Of a DNA stretch of 16,130 bases, positions 1 through 6,679 are shown piece after piece. Source of the stretch: Actinomycetota bacterium (GTDB lineage: Bacteria; Actinomycetota; Humimicrobiia; Humimicrobiales; Humimicrobiaceae); NCBI GenBank assembly GCA_028695395.1, contig JAQVJB010000033.1:1-16130 (forward strand), given 5' to 3'. A program made the translations under genes and the position numbers. Within the stretch, counting starts at the first letter, position 1. Each line of letters begins with the position of its first letter. Below the pieces are notes generated by a model. That model did no database searches. It was not told where the DNA came from and was given only the letters and a program-made list of their open reading frames with translations.

Positions 1-1
1 T

Positions 2-664
2 ATAGGGGCTTTCGGAGCAATATCCCTTGTTTTTTTATTTATTTTAAAAATCACTCTTCTCTATAGTATTTTTTTTATTGCCCTTAAAAATATTGAAGGC
101 ATCAATATTTTAAAAAATATTAATCATACAGCCGGATCCCTGAGTAATATTTATAATTATTTTACCGTTTTACCATCCTTTAATATTATTCAACTGATTA
201 ATTTTGTAGCTGTTTTCTCATTCATGCCTGCACTTTCAAGGTGGACAATAAATTTCCAGCTCTTAAGATTTAATGATTTCTCAACCAGGGGAAGCCTGAC
301 AGAGATATTTTTGAATCATAAAAATAAAAAATCTTTCATGACAGCTTCCGTATATTTATTCATTTTTTATGTGCTTTCTAATGCATTTGCAGGATTTTTC
401 CTTAAAGATAAATTTTTATTTAACAATTTCAGCTGGATTATAAATAATTTTTCCATAAAAAATGGAAATCTGATGTTAATTGTTATTATTCCCGTATTTA
501 AAAGCCTGATTATGATTTCATTGATAATCCTTATTGCAGAAACAGCAGGCAGGTTTTTTATAAGAAAAATCGGCAGGCTTTCAGGAGATGCAATAGGGGC
601 GGTTGTAGAAATGACAGAAATAATATATCTTTTTCTCGTATATATTTTTATTTTTATTTTTTGA
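2..664 (+). CDS. cobS: Adenosylcobinamide-GDP ribazoletransferase (cobalamin synthase), 5'-truncated by the window edge
   Basis: The frame is open from base 2 to the TGA at 662-664, giving 220 residues without the start. CobS is a membrane enzyme that joins adenosylcobinamide-GDP to alpha-ribazole, the last assembly step of the cobalamin lower loop. The visible part opens with IGAFGAISLVFLFILKI, which matches the CobS segment after the Asp-rich substrate site (usual form RIGAFG-hydrophobic). A middle stretch MPALSRW follows, and the C-terminal signature GRLSGDAIGAVVEMTE corresponds to the family pattern GG-TGD-LGA--E--E. Several hydrophobic helices are evident. From GAFG to the end the protein is longer than I expect for the family, with Asn/Phe-rich loops around the middle. 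An adenosyltransferase follows after 41 bp, which supports a corrinoid operon. The N-terminal third and active-site Asp residues lie outside the window. Confidence 0.85.
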   Translation: MGAFGAISLVFLFILKITLLYSIFFIALKNIEGINILKNINHTAGSLSNIYNYFTVLPSFNIIQLINFVAVFSFMPALSRWTINFQLLRFNDFSTRGSLTEIFLNHKNKKSFMTASVYLFIFYVLSNAFAGFFLKDKFLFNNFSWIINNFSIKNGNLMLIVIIPVFKSLIMISLIILIAETAGRFFIRKIGRLSGDAIGAVVEMTEIIYLFLVYIFIFIF

Positions 665-705
665 TAAAATTTTTTCTATTACAGATAAGCAATGGAGCAT
701 AATAA

Positions 706-1272
706 ATGAATTACCAGAAAGACAATTGCAGTAAAAGAATAAAAAAAGGACTTATACTTATCAATACGGGTACCGGCAAGGGAAAAACTACAGCTGCTCT
801 CGGATGTGCGCTAAGAGCTGCAGGACACAAGCAGAAAGTGCTCATTCTTCAGTTTATCAAAGGGACTATGAAAACTGGAGAAGTAGAATCTTTGCAGCAA
901 TTAAAACCTTATATTGAAATCAAGCAGCTTGGAGACGGATTTATAAGATATAGTGACGGAAAGCCGCAGATAACTGAAAAAGACATAAAAAATGCTGAAG
1001 AATCATTTGAATTTGCGCAGAAAATGATAAAAACCGGTGTCTACGATCTGGTAATTCTTGATGAAATAATCAATTCTGTAAATTTTGGATTAATAAAAGT
1101 TGAGACTCTTATAAGTCTTCTTTTACAAAAACCTGATAATCTTAACATAATTCTTACAGGAGCGTTTGCTCCGGAAGAATTGATAAAAATAGCTGATACG
1201 GTTACCGAGATGAAACCGCTAAAGCATGCTTTCGAACAGGGAATAAAAGCAAGGAAGGGATTGGAATACTGA
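706..1272 (+). CDS. cobO: Corrinoid adenosyltransferase (ATP:cob(I)alamin/cobyrinate), BtuR/CobO type
   Basis: This enzyme transfers the 5'-deoxyadenosyl group of ATP to the reduced cobalt of corrinoids in the cytoplasm. The 188-aa length is normal for the CobA/CobO/BtuR family. The P-loop TGTGKGKTTAALG lies at about residues 21-33. It is followed by the family segment VLILQFIKG, and VILDEIINSVNFGLI corresponds to the Walker-B-like VLDE motif of CobO proteins. The start ATG at 706 has a GGAG element at 694-697 with good spacing. The gene sits 41 bp behind cobS, consistent with late cobalamin synthesis or salvage. Whether the substrate is a biosynthetic intermediate or salvaged cobinamide cannot be told from this gene alone. 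Confidence 0.93.
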   Translation: MNYQKDNCSKRIKKGLILINTGTGKGKTTAALGCALRAAGHKQKVLILQFIKGTMKTGEVESLQQLKPYIEIKQLGDGFIRYSDGKPQITEKDIKNAEESFEFAQKMIKTGVYDLVILDEIINSVNFGLIKVETLISLLLQKPDNLNIILTGAFAPEELIKIADTVTEMKPLKHAFEQGIKARKGLEY

Positions 1273-1316
1273 CTTAAAAAACAAATGTTAATTAATATAC
1301 AGGGGAAAGATAAATA

Positions 1317-1511
1317 ATGGAATGTCAGAAGAAAAACAATTTAGTGAAATGTAATTGCACTTATGAGCCCTGCCCAAGAAAGGGGATATGTTGTGAATGT
1401 ATTGCTTACCATAAAAAATATAATGAGCTTCCGGCTTGTTATTTTGATACTGAAGCAGAAAAGACATACGACAGATCTATCAAGAACTTCATAAAATTAA
1501 ATTCATTATAA
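1317..1511 (+). CDS. Small cysteine-rich cytosolic protein, DUF6485-like
   Basis: A 64-aa protein with eight cysteines (residues 3, 12, 14, 19, 25, 26, 28, 41). The core reads CNCTYEPCPRKGICCECI, followed by YHKKYNELPACYF and a TYDRSI segment. I recognise this as the small uncharacterised family usually labelled DUF6485, found in anaerobic bacteria; the name is from memory. The Cys pattern suggests a metal or Fe-S site, which is inference. There is no signal peptide or membrane segment. The ATG at 1317 is preceded by AGGGG at 1301-1305. It lies 44 bp after the adenosyltransferase and 34 bp before the methyltransferase, so co-transcription is likely. No function is known to me. Confidence 0.8.
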   Translation: MECQKKNNLVKCNCTYEPCPRKGICCECIAYHKKYNELPACYFDTEAEKTYDRSIKNFIKLNSL

Positions 1512-1545
1512 TATTATTTTATCTTTTTTAAATAGGGAGGAATTA

Positions 1546-2100
1546 ATGAATTTAAATTATTTCTATTTTAAATCAGATGGAGAAGTTTTTTATTGCATTT
1601 ATAAAAATGAAAACATTTCACAAAAAAGCGACTTAAACAAAGCAAGTATTTGCTATCTGGGTGTCGGAAAAGAAAATTTTGATAGATTTTCAAGCAAATT
1701 GAAAAAAAAATTCGGCTTACCCGATATAAAATATAAAAATAATTCTTTAATAAGTTCTTCAGTCATTGATTATCTTTCAGGAAAACAGAGAAACATTGAT
1801 ATTAATACTTTCTTCCCCACAGGAACCGAATTTGAAAAGAAAGTATGGGAAATAGCAAAAGAAATCCCTTACGGCAGCAAAATAAGTTACAAGGCTCTAT
1901 CCGAAAAAGTCTGTTTTCATATCGGCAAGCCGAAATCATACAGGGCAGTAGGAAATGCGCTTGGCAAAAATCCGGTAATACTTTTGGTTCCATGCCATAG
2001 AATTATTAAATCAAATGGTGATATTGGAAATTTTTCAAGCGGAATCTCCTTAAAGAAAAAACTTCTGGACCTTGAGGCCAAAAATAGCATCAATCCATAA
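1546..2100 (+). CDS. ogt: Methylated-DNA--protein-cysteine S-methyltransferase (O6-alkylguanine repair)
   Basis: A suicidal DNA-repair protein that moves the alkyl group from O6-alkylguanine to its own cysteine. The active-site motif VPCHRII carries the acceptor Cys at residue 150. It is preceded by the DNA-binding helix-turn-helix region with RAVGNALGKNP, and by GTEFEKKVWEIAKEIPYG, the usual start of the C-terminal DNA-binding domain. The first 80 or so residues are the poorly conserved N-terminal domain. The 184-aa length is normal. A strong AGGGAGG at 1534-1540 fixes the ATG at 1546. A short insertion (VCFHIG) before KPKSYRAVG is a mild departure from the common form. The last 11 bp overlap the end of the convergent radical SAM gene. 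Confidence 0.93.
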   Translation: MNLNYFYFKSDGEVFYCIYKNENISQKSDLNKASICYLGVGKENFDRFSSKLKKKFGLPDIKYKNNSLISSSVIDYLSGKQRNIDINTFFPTGTEFEKKVWEIAKEIPYGSKISYKALSEKVCFHIGKPKSYRAVGNALGKNPVILLVPCHRIIKSNGDIGNFSSGISLKKKLLDLEAKNSINP

Positions 2101-3007
2101 AAATTTTTTTTGCAGCCCATAAAGCACCTATATTTAGCTGGAATGCAAGCGATAATTCGCAATGAGCAAAAAAACCACAGTCTTTGCAAGATATTTGCAA
2201 AGCCCTATCTTTAAGATAGCAGCCATTATTTATTTTTCCATCTGCCTCAACGCTTGATACAAGGAAGTCATTGCATTTCCAGCTATTGTCTGACATTTTC
2301 CTTAAGGCATCATATGAATCAAGGATTTTAAAACCCTGTTTTTTTAATTGTATGATGTCATCCAGTATGTTTTTTCTTTGTGAAGCTGTAAGCTTCAGAT
2401 CATCAAGCCCTTCATAAGGGTAGAAGAATTGCAAAGTAAAACCATAAACAAACTTATTTAAGAATTTAATGCTATCAACCACATCTTTATAGGTAAGAGA
2501 GGTAATCGTTATGTTTATTATAATTTTTTTATCTTTTACATTTTTTAAATTTGCAAGAATATTTTCAATATTATAATTTCTTATCTTTGAATAATTTTCT
2601 CCGGCGCTTTCGATACTGACAAAAATAATATCAGGATTTATATTATTGAAATTTATACTCCCATTTGTTGTTATGGCAGTATAAAAAAAATATTTTTTTG
2701 CAAAACTGATAGCATCTCCTATATCTTTGCCGTATTTCCTATCGTTCCACAGCATCGGTTCTCCTCCTTCTATGATGAGGATTCTTGCCCCTAAATCGTA
2801 TAATTTCTTAACTGATTTCTTAAATACATCCCAGCTCATGCTTAATCCATTATTTTTCCTCCAAAACGGACAATGCGTGCATCTCATATTGCATTTTGTA
2901 GTTATTTTAATCCCTGCAAGCAAAGGTTTTTTATATTTCCGGTTAAAGGTATTTTTAATTTTAAAACCTATAAAATAAGATAACTGTTTTATTTTTTTTA
3001 AAATCAT
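2090..3007 (-). CDS. Radical SAM protein with partial SPASM-like C-terminal iron-sulfur domain
   Basis: A 305-aa protein with the radical SAM cluster motif CNMRCTHC (Cys39, Cys43, Cys46) that binds a [4Fe-4S] cluster and S-adenosylmethionine. GGEP at 81-84 is the usual SAM-contacting motif, and SIES near 131-134 marks a later strand. The C-terminus has Cys245, Gly257, Cys263, then Cys274-x2-Cys277-x5-Cys283. That fits the first part of the SPASM pattern (Cx9-15Gx4-5C, then CxxCx5C), but the last two SPASM cysteines are absent. One auxiliary Fe-S cluster is the inference. SPASM proteins often modify peptides, but no precursor peptide is seen nearby and the substrate is unknown. The start at 3007 has no clear Shine-Dalgarno. 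The gene is convergent with ogt and divergent from the 99-aa gene. Confidence 0.82.
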   Translation of the reverse strand: MILKKIKQLSYFIGFKIKNTFNRKYKKPLLAGIKITTKCNMRCTHCPFWRKNNGLSMSWDVFKKSVKKLYDLGARILIIEGGEPMLWNDRKYGKDIGDAISFAKKYFFYTAITTNGSINFNNINPDIIFVSIESAGENYSKIRNYNIENILANLKNVKDKKIIINITITSLTYKDVVDSIKFLNKFVYGFTLQFFYPYEGLDDLKLTASQRKNILDDIIQLKKQGFKILDSYDALRKMSDNSWKCNDFLVSSVEADGKINNGCYLKDRALQISCKDCGFFAHCELSLAFQLNIGALWAAKKIFMD

Positions 3008-3040
3008 AATAAATTTAATATATATCTGATATAATTTCAG

Positions 3041-3069
3041 TTGTTCTGATATTTCTATTCTATTAGAAT
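3041..3069 (+). promoter_or_regulatory. Candidate promoter in the divergent intergenic region
   Basis: TTGTTC (3041-3046) and TAGAAT (3064-3069) are separated by 17 bp, a plausible sigma-70-type promoter for the 99-aa gene at 3144. The -10 box lies in a small palindrome, TATTCTA-T-TAGAATA (3056-3070). An 11-bp inverted repeat, ATATTTCTATT (3049-3059) and AATAGAAATAT (3084-3094), spans the expected start site. In such AT-rich DNA the small palindrome could be chance. The 136-bp gap would also have to hold the opposite promoter for the radical SAM gene, which I could not place. Confidence 0.35.
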
Positions 3070-3143
3070 ATATTATTTAAATTAATAGAAATATTTAAGC
3101 TAAAAAAATATTATTAATAAAGAACGCGGATTTCTTCTTAAAA

Positions 3144-3443
3144 ATGGTATCATTTTTAAAAAATTTAAAAAATTTTTTTGCTCCTTCTCCTTATTCTGCA
3201 GATAATTTCATCAAAATCAATGTCAAGTGTAAAATATGCGGTGAAGAAATAAATGTAGGTTTAAGAAAAACAAGCGATTTCTCAAGAGTTTATGAAAGTG
3301 ACGAAGCTCCTTCTGGTTCATCTTTTATGATAAGGAAAGAAGTACTTGGTAAAAAATGTAATAATCTTATTTATTTAACAATTTATTTTGATGAAAACTT
3401 CAGAGTAATTTCTAAGGAAATTAAAGGCGGAGAATTTTTGTAA
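3144..3443 (+). CDS. Conserved hypothetical protein with putative zinc-binding CxxC
   Basis: A 99-aa protein of unknown function. After a short hydrophobic/basic N-terminus, KCKICGEEINV carries Cys29 and Cys32, and a third cysteine lies in KKCNNLIYL (Cys72). These could form part of a zinc-ribbon-like site; a fourth ligand is not obvious. The segment RKTSDFSRVYE, then LGKKCNNLIYL and a C-terminal KGGEFL resemble small uncharacterised bacterial proteins I have seen with the pattern RKTSDLSRVYE; this is recollection only. There is no signal peptide. The ATG at 3144 lacks a good Shine-Dalgarno (only CGGA at 3127-3130), so the start is not certain. It ends about 60 bp before glmU and may be read into it. 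Confidence 0.7.
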   Translation: MVSFLKNLKNFFAPSPYSADNFIKINVKCKICGEEINVGLRKTSDFSRVYESDEAPSGSSFMIRKEVLGKKCNNLIYLTIYFDENFRVISKEIKGGEFL

Positions 3444-3465
3444 TTTTATATTTTTCTGTTAAAAT
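3438..3465 (+). promoter_or_regulatory. Candidate promoter for glmU
   Basis: TTGTAA (3438-3443) and TAAAAT (3460-3465) are spaced by 16 bp. A TG one base before the -10 box (3457-3458) gives an extended -10 form. The predicted start near 3472 leaves a leader of about 35 nt before the glmU ATG. The -35 box overlaps the stop codon of the upstream 99-aa gene. Confidence 0.4.
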
Positions 3466-3506
3466 GCTAATCTGTTTGTTTGGATTCGGGCATTTGTAAT
3501 TGATTG

Positions 3507-4967
3507 ATGAATATGAAAGCTTGTAATAACCTAATAATTGTAATACTTGCTGCCGGCAAAGGCAAAAGAATGCTTTCCTCTACTCCAAAAGTAATGCATA
3601 AAATTCTTGACAAGCCCATGATCCATTATGTCTTAAAAGAAGCATATAAACTTAATCCCGCAAAAGTTTATGTAGTAACCGGATTCGGCCACGAAGAATT
3701 AGAAAAATACTTAAATGAAAATTATCCAATGTCAATACCTGTTTTTCAGGAAGAGCAGCTGGGTACAGGACATGCTGTTAATATGGTAAAAAAATATTAT
3801 GACAATACATGGGAAGAAGTTATGATACTTCCCGGAGACAGCCCTCTTGTTAAAAGCAAAACACTCGAAGATATGTATATCAATCAGAAAGGCAGGCTGA
3901 ATGCCAAAGATGGCAGTCACAGAGAAAATTTTTCATGCACCCTGGTTTCTTCAATAATTGAAAATCCTTATGGATACGGAAGAATTGTCAAGAATAAAAA
4001 TGACGAAGTTATAAAGATTGTCGAGGAAAGAGATGCTTCTTCAGAGGAAAAGAAAATAGCCGAGGTTAATTCTTCAATCTACTGTTTCAAAGCCGGAGTT
4101 TTATTTGATTATTTAAAAAATTTAAAACCTGATAATTCCCAGAAAGAGTTTTACCTCACAGATATAATCGAAGAAATGATTAAGGACAAGCACAGAGTCT
4201 CGACTTTTAAAGCTAAAGATATGCTTGAAGTTTCAGGAGTAAATGACCGCCTTGCCTTATCTAATGCTGCAAAAATAATGCAAAGGAGAATAAATGAAGA
4301 ATTGATGCTGTCTTCAGGCGTAAGCATGACAGACCCTGAGCTGGTTTATGTAGGTGACGATGTAATCATTTCAAAGGATGTAATAGTTCACCCGAATACA
4401 TATATCTTTGGAAAATCTGAAATCGGGAAAGGGTGCACCATAGGCCCTTCAGCCCAGCTATATGATTGCAAAATCGGCAAGAACACCTCCATTAATTCTG
4501 CAGTCCTGATAGAGGCAAAGCTTGGAGAAAACAATATCATCGGTCCTTTCAGTTATATAAGGCCGGGTACTATCACTGACGATAAAGTCAAAATCGGGGG
4601 ATTTTGTGAAGTAAAAAAATCAAAAGTTGGTAAAAACAGCAAAATACCGCATCTTACTTATATAGGCGATACCGAGATGGGGCAGAATGTTAATATAGGA
4701 GCTTCTTCTGTAACATGCAACTATGATGGATATGCCAAAAACAAGACTGTGATAGGAAATGATGTATTTATAGGTTCGGATACTATGCTGGTTCCGCCAG
4801 TTGAAATAGGTAATGGAGCTATTGTTGCAGCAGGCTCTGTAATTACTGAAAATGTCCCTGATGATTCTCTTGCCATAGTAAGGGGCAGACAGGTGAATAT
4901 AGAAGGCGGAGCTACAAAATATAGAGCAAAAAAAGAGATTGAAAAAAATAAAGGAGCTAATAAATGA
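3507..4967 (+). CDS. glmU: Bifunctional UDP-N-acetylglucosamine pyrophosphorylase / glucosamine-1-phosphate N-acetyltransferase
   Basis: GlmU acetylates glucosamine-1-phosphate and then uridylylates it to UDP-GlcNAc, the precursor of peptidoglycan and other glycans. The N-terminal nucleotidyltransferase domain (about residues 8-250) has LAAGKGKRM, TPKVMHKI and EEQLGTGHAV. The C-terminal left-handed beta-helix (about 270-460) has repeated hexapeptides, the RPGT segment, and HLTYIGD with the catalytic-base His382, equivalent to E. coli His363. NIGASSVTCNYDG and VFIGSDTMLV follow. Length is 486 aa, slightly longer than the usual 455-460. Start choice is uncertain: TTG 3504, ATG 3507 and ATG 3513 are all in frame and none has a clear Shine-Dalgarno; I chose the first ATG. 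The stop overlaps the prs start (ATGA, 4964-4967), implying translational coupling. Confidence 0.96.
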   Translation: MNMKACNNLIIVILAAGKGKRMLSSTPKVMHKILDKPMIHYVLKEAYKLNPAKVYVVTGFGHEELEKYLNENYPMSIPVFQEEQLGTGHAVNMVKKYYDNTWEEVMILPGDSPLVKSKTLEDMYINQKGRLNAKDGSHRENFSCTLVSSIIENPYGYGRIVKNKNDEVIKIVEERDASSEEKKIAEVNSSIYCFKAGVLFDYLKNLKPDNSQKEFYLTDIIEEMIKDKHRVSTFKAKDMLEVSGVNDRLALSNAAKIMQRRINEELMLSSGVSMTDPELVYVGDDVIISKDVIVHPNTYIFGKSEIGKGCTIGPSAQLYDCKIGKNTSINSAVLIEAKLGENNIIGPFSYIRPGTITDDKVKIGGFCEVKKSKVGKNSKIPHLTYIGDTEMGQNVNIGASSVTCNYDGYAKNKTVIGNDVFIGSDTMLVPPVEIGNGAIVAAGSVITENVPDDSLAIVRGRQVNIEGGATKYRAKKEIEKNKGANK

Positions 4968-5932
4968 GAGATTATCCTACTAATAAAAGACTGATGCTTT
5001 TTTCAGGTTCATCGACTCCGCAGCTTGCTGCAAAAGTTGCTGAATATCTCAATATTGAAGTAGGGAAAATTGAAAGAAAAAAATTTAAAAACGGTGAGAT
5101 CTATGTAAGATTCAATGAAAGCGTAAGGGGTGCCGATGTTTTTCTTATGCAGACATGCAGCCCTCCTGTAAATGACAATATTATGGAGCTTCTTATAATG
5201 CTTGATGCATTAAAAAGAGCTTCTGCTGGAATGATAAATGTTGTAATGCCCCATTATGGCTATGCCCGGCAGGATAAGAAAGCTGAAGGTCGCGAGCCTA
5301 TTACCGCAAAGCTAATAGCTGACCTGCTCCAGGTAGCCGGAGTTGACAGAATTATTGTAGCAGACCTCCACACAGCAACCATACAAGGGTTTTTTGATGT
5401 ACCGGTGGACCATATCACTGCCAGCCCTATAATCGCAAAATATTTCAGAGATAAAAATATAGAAAAAGGCGTTGTTGTCAGTCCTGATGTAGGAGGAGTT
5501 AAGAGAGCAAGTATCCTGGCAAAACAGCTTGGATATCCTCTTGCCATACTGGATAAAAGAAGACCTGAACATAATGTAGCGGCAGTAGAACATATAGTAG
5601 GCGATGTTGATGGGAGAGAAGCAATAATCTTTGATGATTTGATAGATACGGGCGGGACTTTGGTAGAGGCAATCGATATTTTACTTAATCACGGTGCAAA
5701 AAAGGTATATGCTGCTGCAACTCATCCTGTATTTTCCGGTCCTGCAGTTGAACTTCTGCAATCTTCCAGAGCAGAAGAAATTGTTGTGCTCGATACCATT
5801 CCTATCAAAGAGCCTTTAGACAGTAAAAAAATTATTGTACTTTCAATTGCTAATCTTCTTGCAAAAACAATAAAAAAAGTTTATGATTGCAAATCTGTAA
5901 GTGATTTATTTAAGGGAGAAAATCTGGTATAA
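4964..5932 (+). CDS. prs: Ribose-phosphate pyrophosphokinase (PRPP synthetase)
   Basis: Makes phosphoribosyl pyrophosphate from ribose-5-phosphate and ATP for purine, pyrimidine, histidine, tryptophan and NAD synthesis. The 322-aa length is normal for class I enzymes. Visible motifs are FKNGEIYVRFNESVRG, the ATP-flexible-loop region GYARQDKK, the metal-binding DLHTATIQGFFDVP (Asp134, His136) and the PRPP-binding loop DDLIDTGGT (224-232). The ATG at 4964 has AAGGAG at 4951-4956 and overlaps the glmU stop by 4 bp. The glmU-prs pairing is a long-standing arrangement in Firmicutes and Actinobacteria. Confidence 0.97.
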   Translation: MRDYPTNKRLMLFSGSSTPQLAAKVAEYLNIEVGKIERKKFKNGEIYVRFNESVRGADVFLMQTCSPPVNDNIMELLIMLDALKRASAGMINVVMPHYGYARQDKKAEGREPITAKLIADLLQVAGVDRIIVADLHTATIQGFFDVPVDHITASPIIAKYFRDKNIEKGVVVSPDVGGVKRASILAKQLGYPLAILDKRRPEHNVAAVEHIVGDVDGREAIIFDDLIDTGGTLVEAIDILLNHGAKKVYAAATHPVFSGPAVELLQSSRAEEIVVLDTIPIKEPLDSKKIIVLSIANLLAKTIKKVYDCKSVSDLFKGENLV

Positions 5933-5974
5933 AAATTTTTTTATACTTATTTTATTTTGAAAGGTTAACCTGTA

Positions 5975-6679
5975 ATGGAAAATTTAGTAATCGATGTTTT
6001 TAAAAGAAGCCCTGAAGAGCTTAAAAAAAATTCTTCAGGCAGGCTCAGAAAATCAGGATATATTCCTGGTGTAGTCTATGGACTTAAAAGCGAGCCTTTG
6101 AATATAAAAGTTGAATCAAAGACTTTTAAGGATCTGGTAAAGGGCAAGGGAATATCAGGTCATATTTTTGATCTTCATCTAAAAGATACAGGCAAAGCAA
6201 AAAAAATCTCTGTATTGCTTAAAGATTTTCAAAAAGAACCTATATCGAGAGAATTTACACATCTTGATTTTATAAGGATTAAGATGGAGCAGGAAGTTAC
6301 TATTACTGTTCCTATACTTCTGGAAAATGAAGATAAATCTATTGGAATAAAAGAAGAAGGCGGAGTTATACAGCATAGTTTAAGGGAAATAGAGATATCA
6401 TGCCTGCCAAAAGATATTCCTGAGAATATTATTGTTGACGTTATTGATCTTAAGATAGGTGATGTTGTCAGAGTGTCTGATCTTATTGTCGGCGAGAGCA
6501 TCAAAGTCTTAAGCAATCTTGAGGAAGTAGTCGTTTCCATGTCTTATGCAACTGAATTAAAAGAAGAGGAAGAAGTAGTTACTGAAGAAACAACTGAGGA
6601 AGAACCTGAACTTATAAAGAAAGAAAAACCTGAAAAAGTAGAAAAAGAAGAAAAAGTAGAAAAAGAAGAAAAAGAATGA
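5975..6679 (+). CDS. rplY: 50S ribosomal protein L25, long Ctc/TL5 form
   Basis: Binds 5S rRNA in the large subunit. The 234-aa protein has the N-terminal L25 domain (about 1-95; SSGRLRKSGYIPGVVYG and FTHLDFIRI) followed by the TL5/Ctc beta domain (about 96-190; EEGGVIQHSLREIEISCLP, DIPENI-VDV). The last 40 or so residues are a Glu/Lys-rich tail ending EKVEKEEKVEKEEKE, presumably disordered. An AAAGG at 5960-5964 precedes the ATG at 5975. The stop overlaps the pth start by 4 bp (6676-6679), the standard ctc-pth coupling. The tail is encoded by a tandem DNA repeat, so its length may vary between strains. Confidence 0.95.
   Translation: MENLVIDVFKRSPEELKKNSSGRLRKSGYIPGVVYGLKSEPLNIKVESKTFKDLVKGKGISGHIFDLHLKDTGKAKKISVLLKDFQKEPISREFTHLDFIRIKMEQEVTITVPILLENEDKSIGIKEEGGVIQHSLREIEISCLPKDIPENIIVDVIDLKIGDVVRVSDLIVGESIKVLSNLEEVVVSMSYATELKEEEEVVTEETTEEEPELIKKEKPEKVEKEEKVEKEEKE
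6632..6676 (+). repeat. 18-bp tandem repeat encoding the L25 tail, ending at the pth start
   Basis: The unit GAAAAAGTAGAAAAAGAA occurs at 6632-6649 and again, identical, at 6650-6667; a half unit, GAAAAAGAA, covers 6668-6676. Each copy encodes EKVEKE. The repeat runs into the pth start codon (6676-6678) and supplies the purine-rich sequence just upstream of it. Confidence 0.85.

Noticed and set aside
3549..3575. GlmU motif LAAGKGKRM instead of the common LAAGKGTRM
   Set aside because: Lys at this position occurs, as I recall, in other bacterial GlmU proteins; the rest of the active site is intact.
5260..5593. Antisense open frames inside prs
   Set aside because: They lie opposite strongly conserved PRPP synthetase motifs, have no recognisable domains and are explained as shadows of the real gene.
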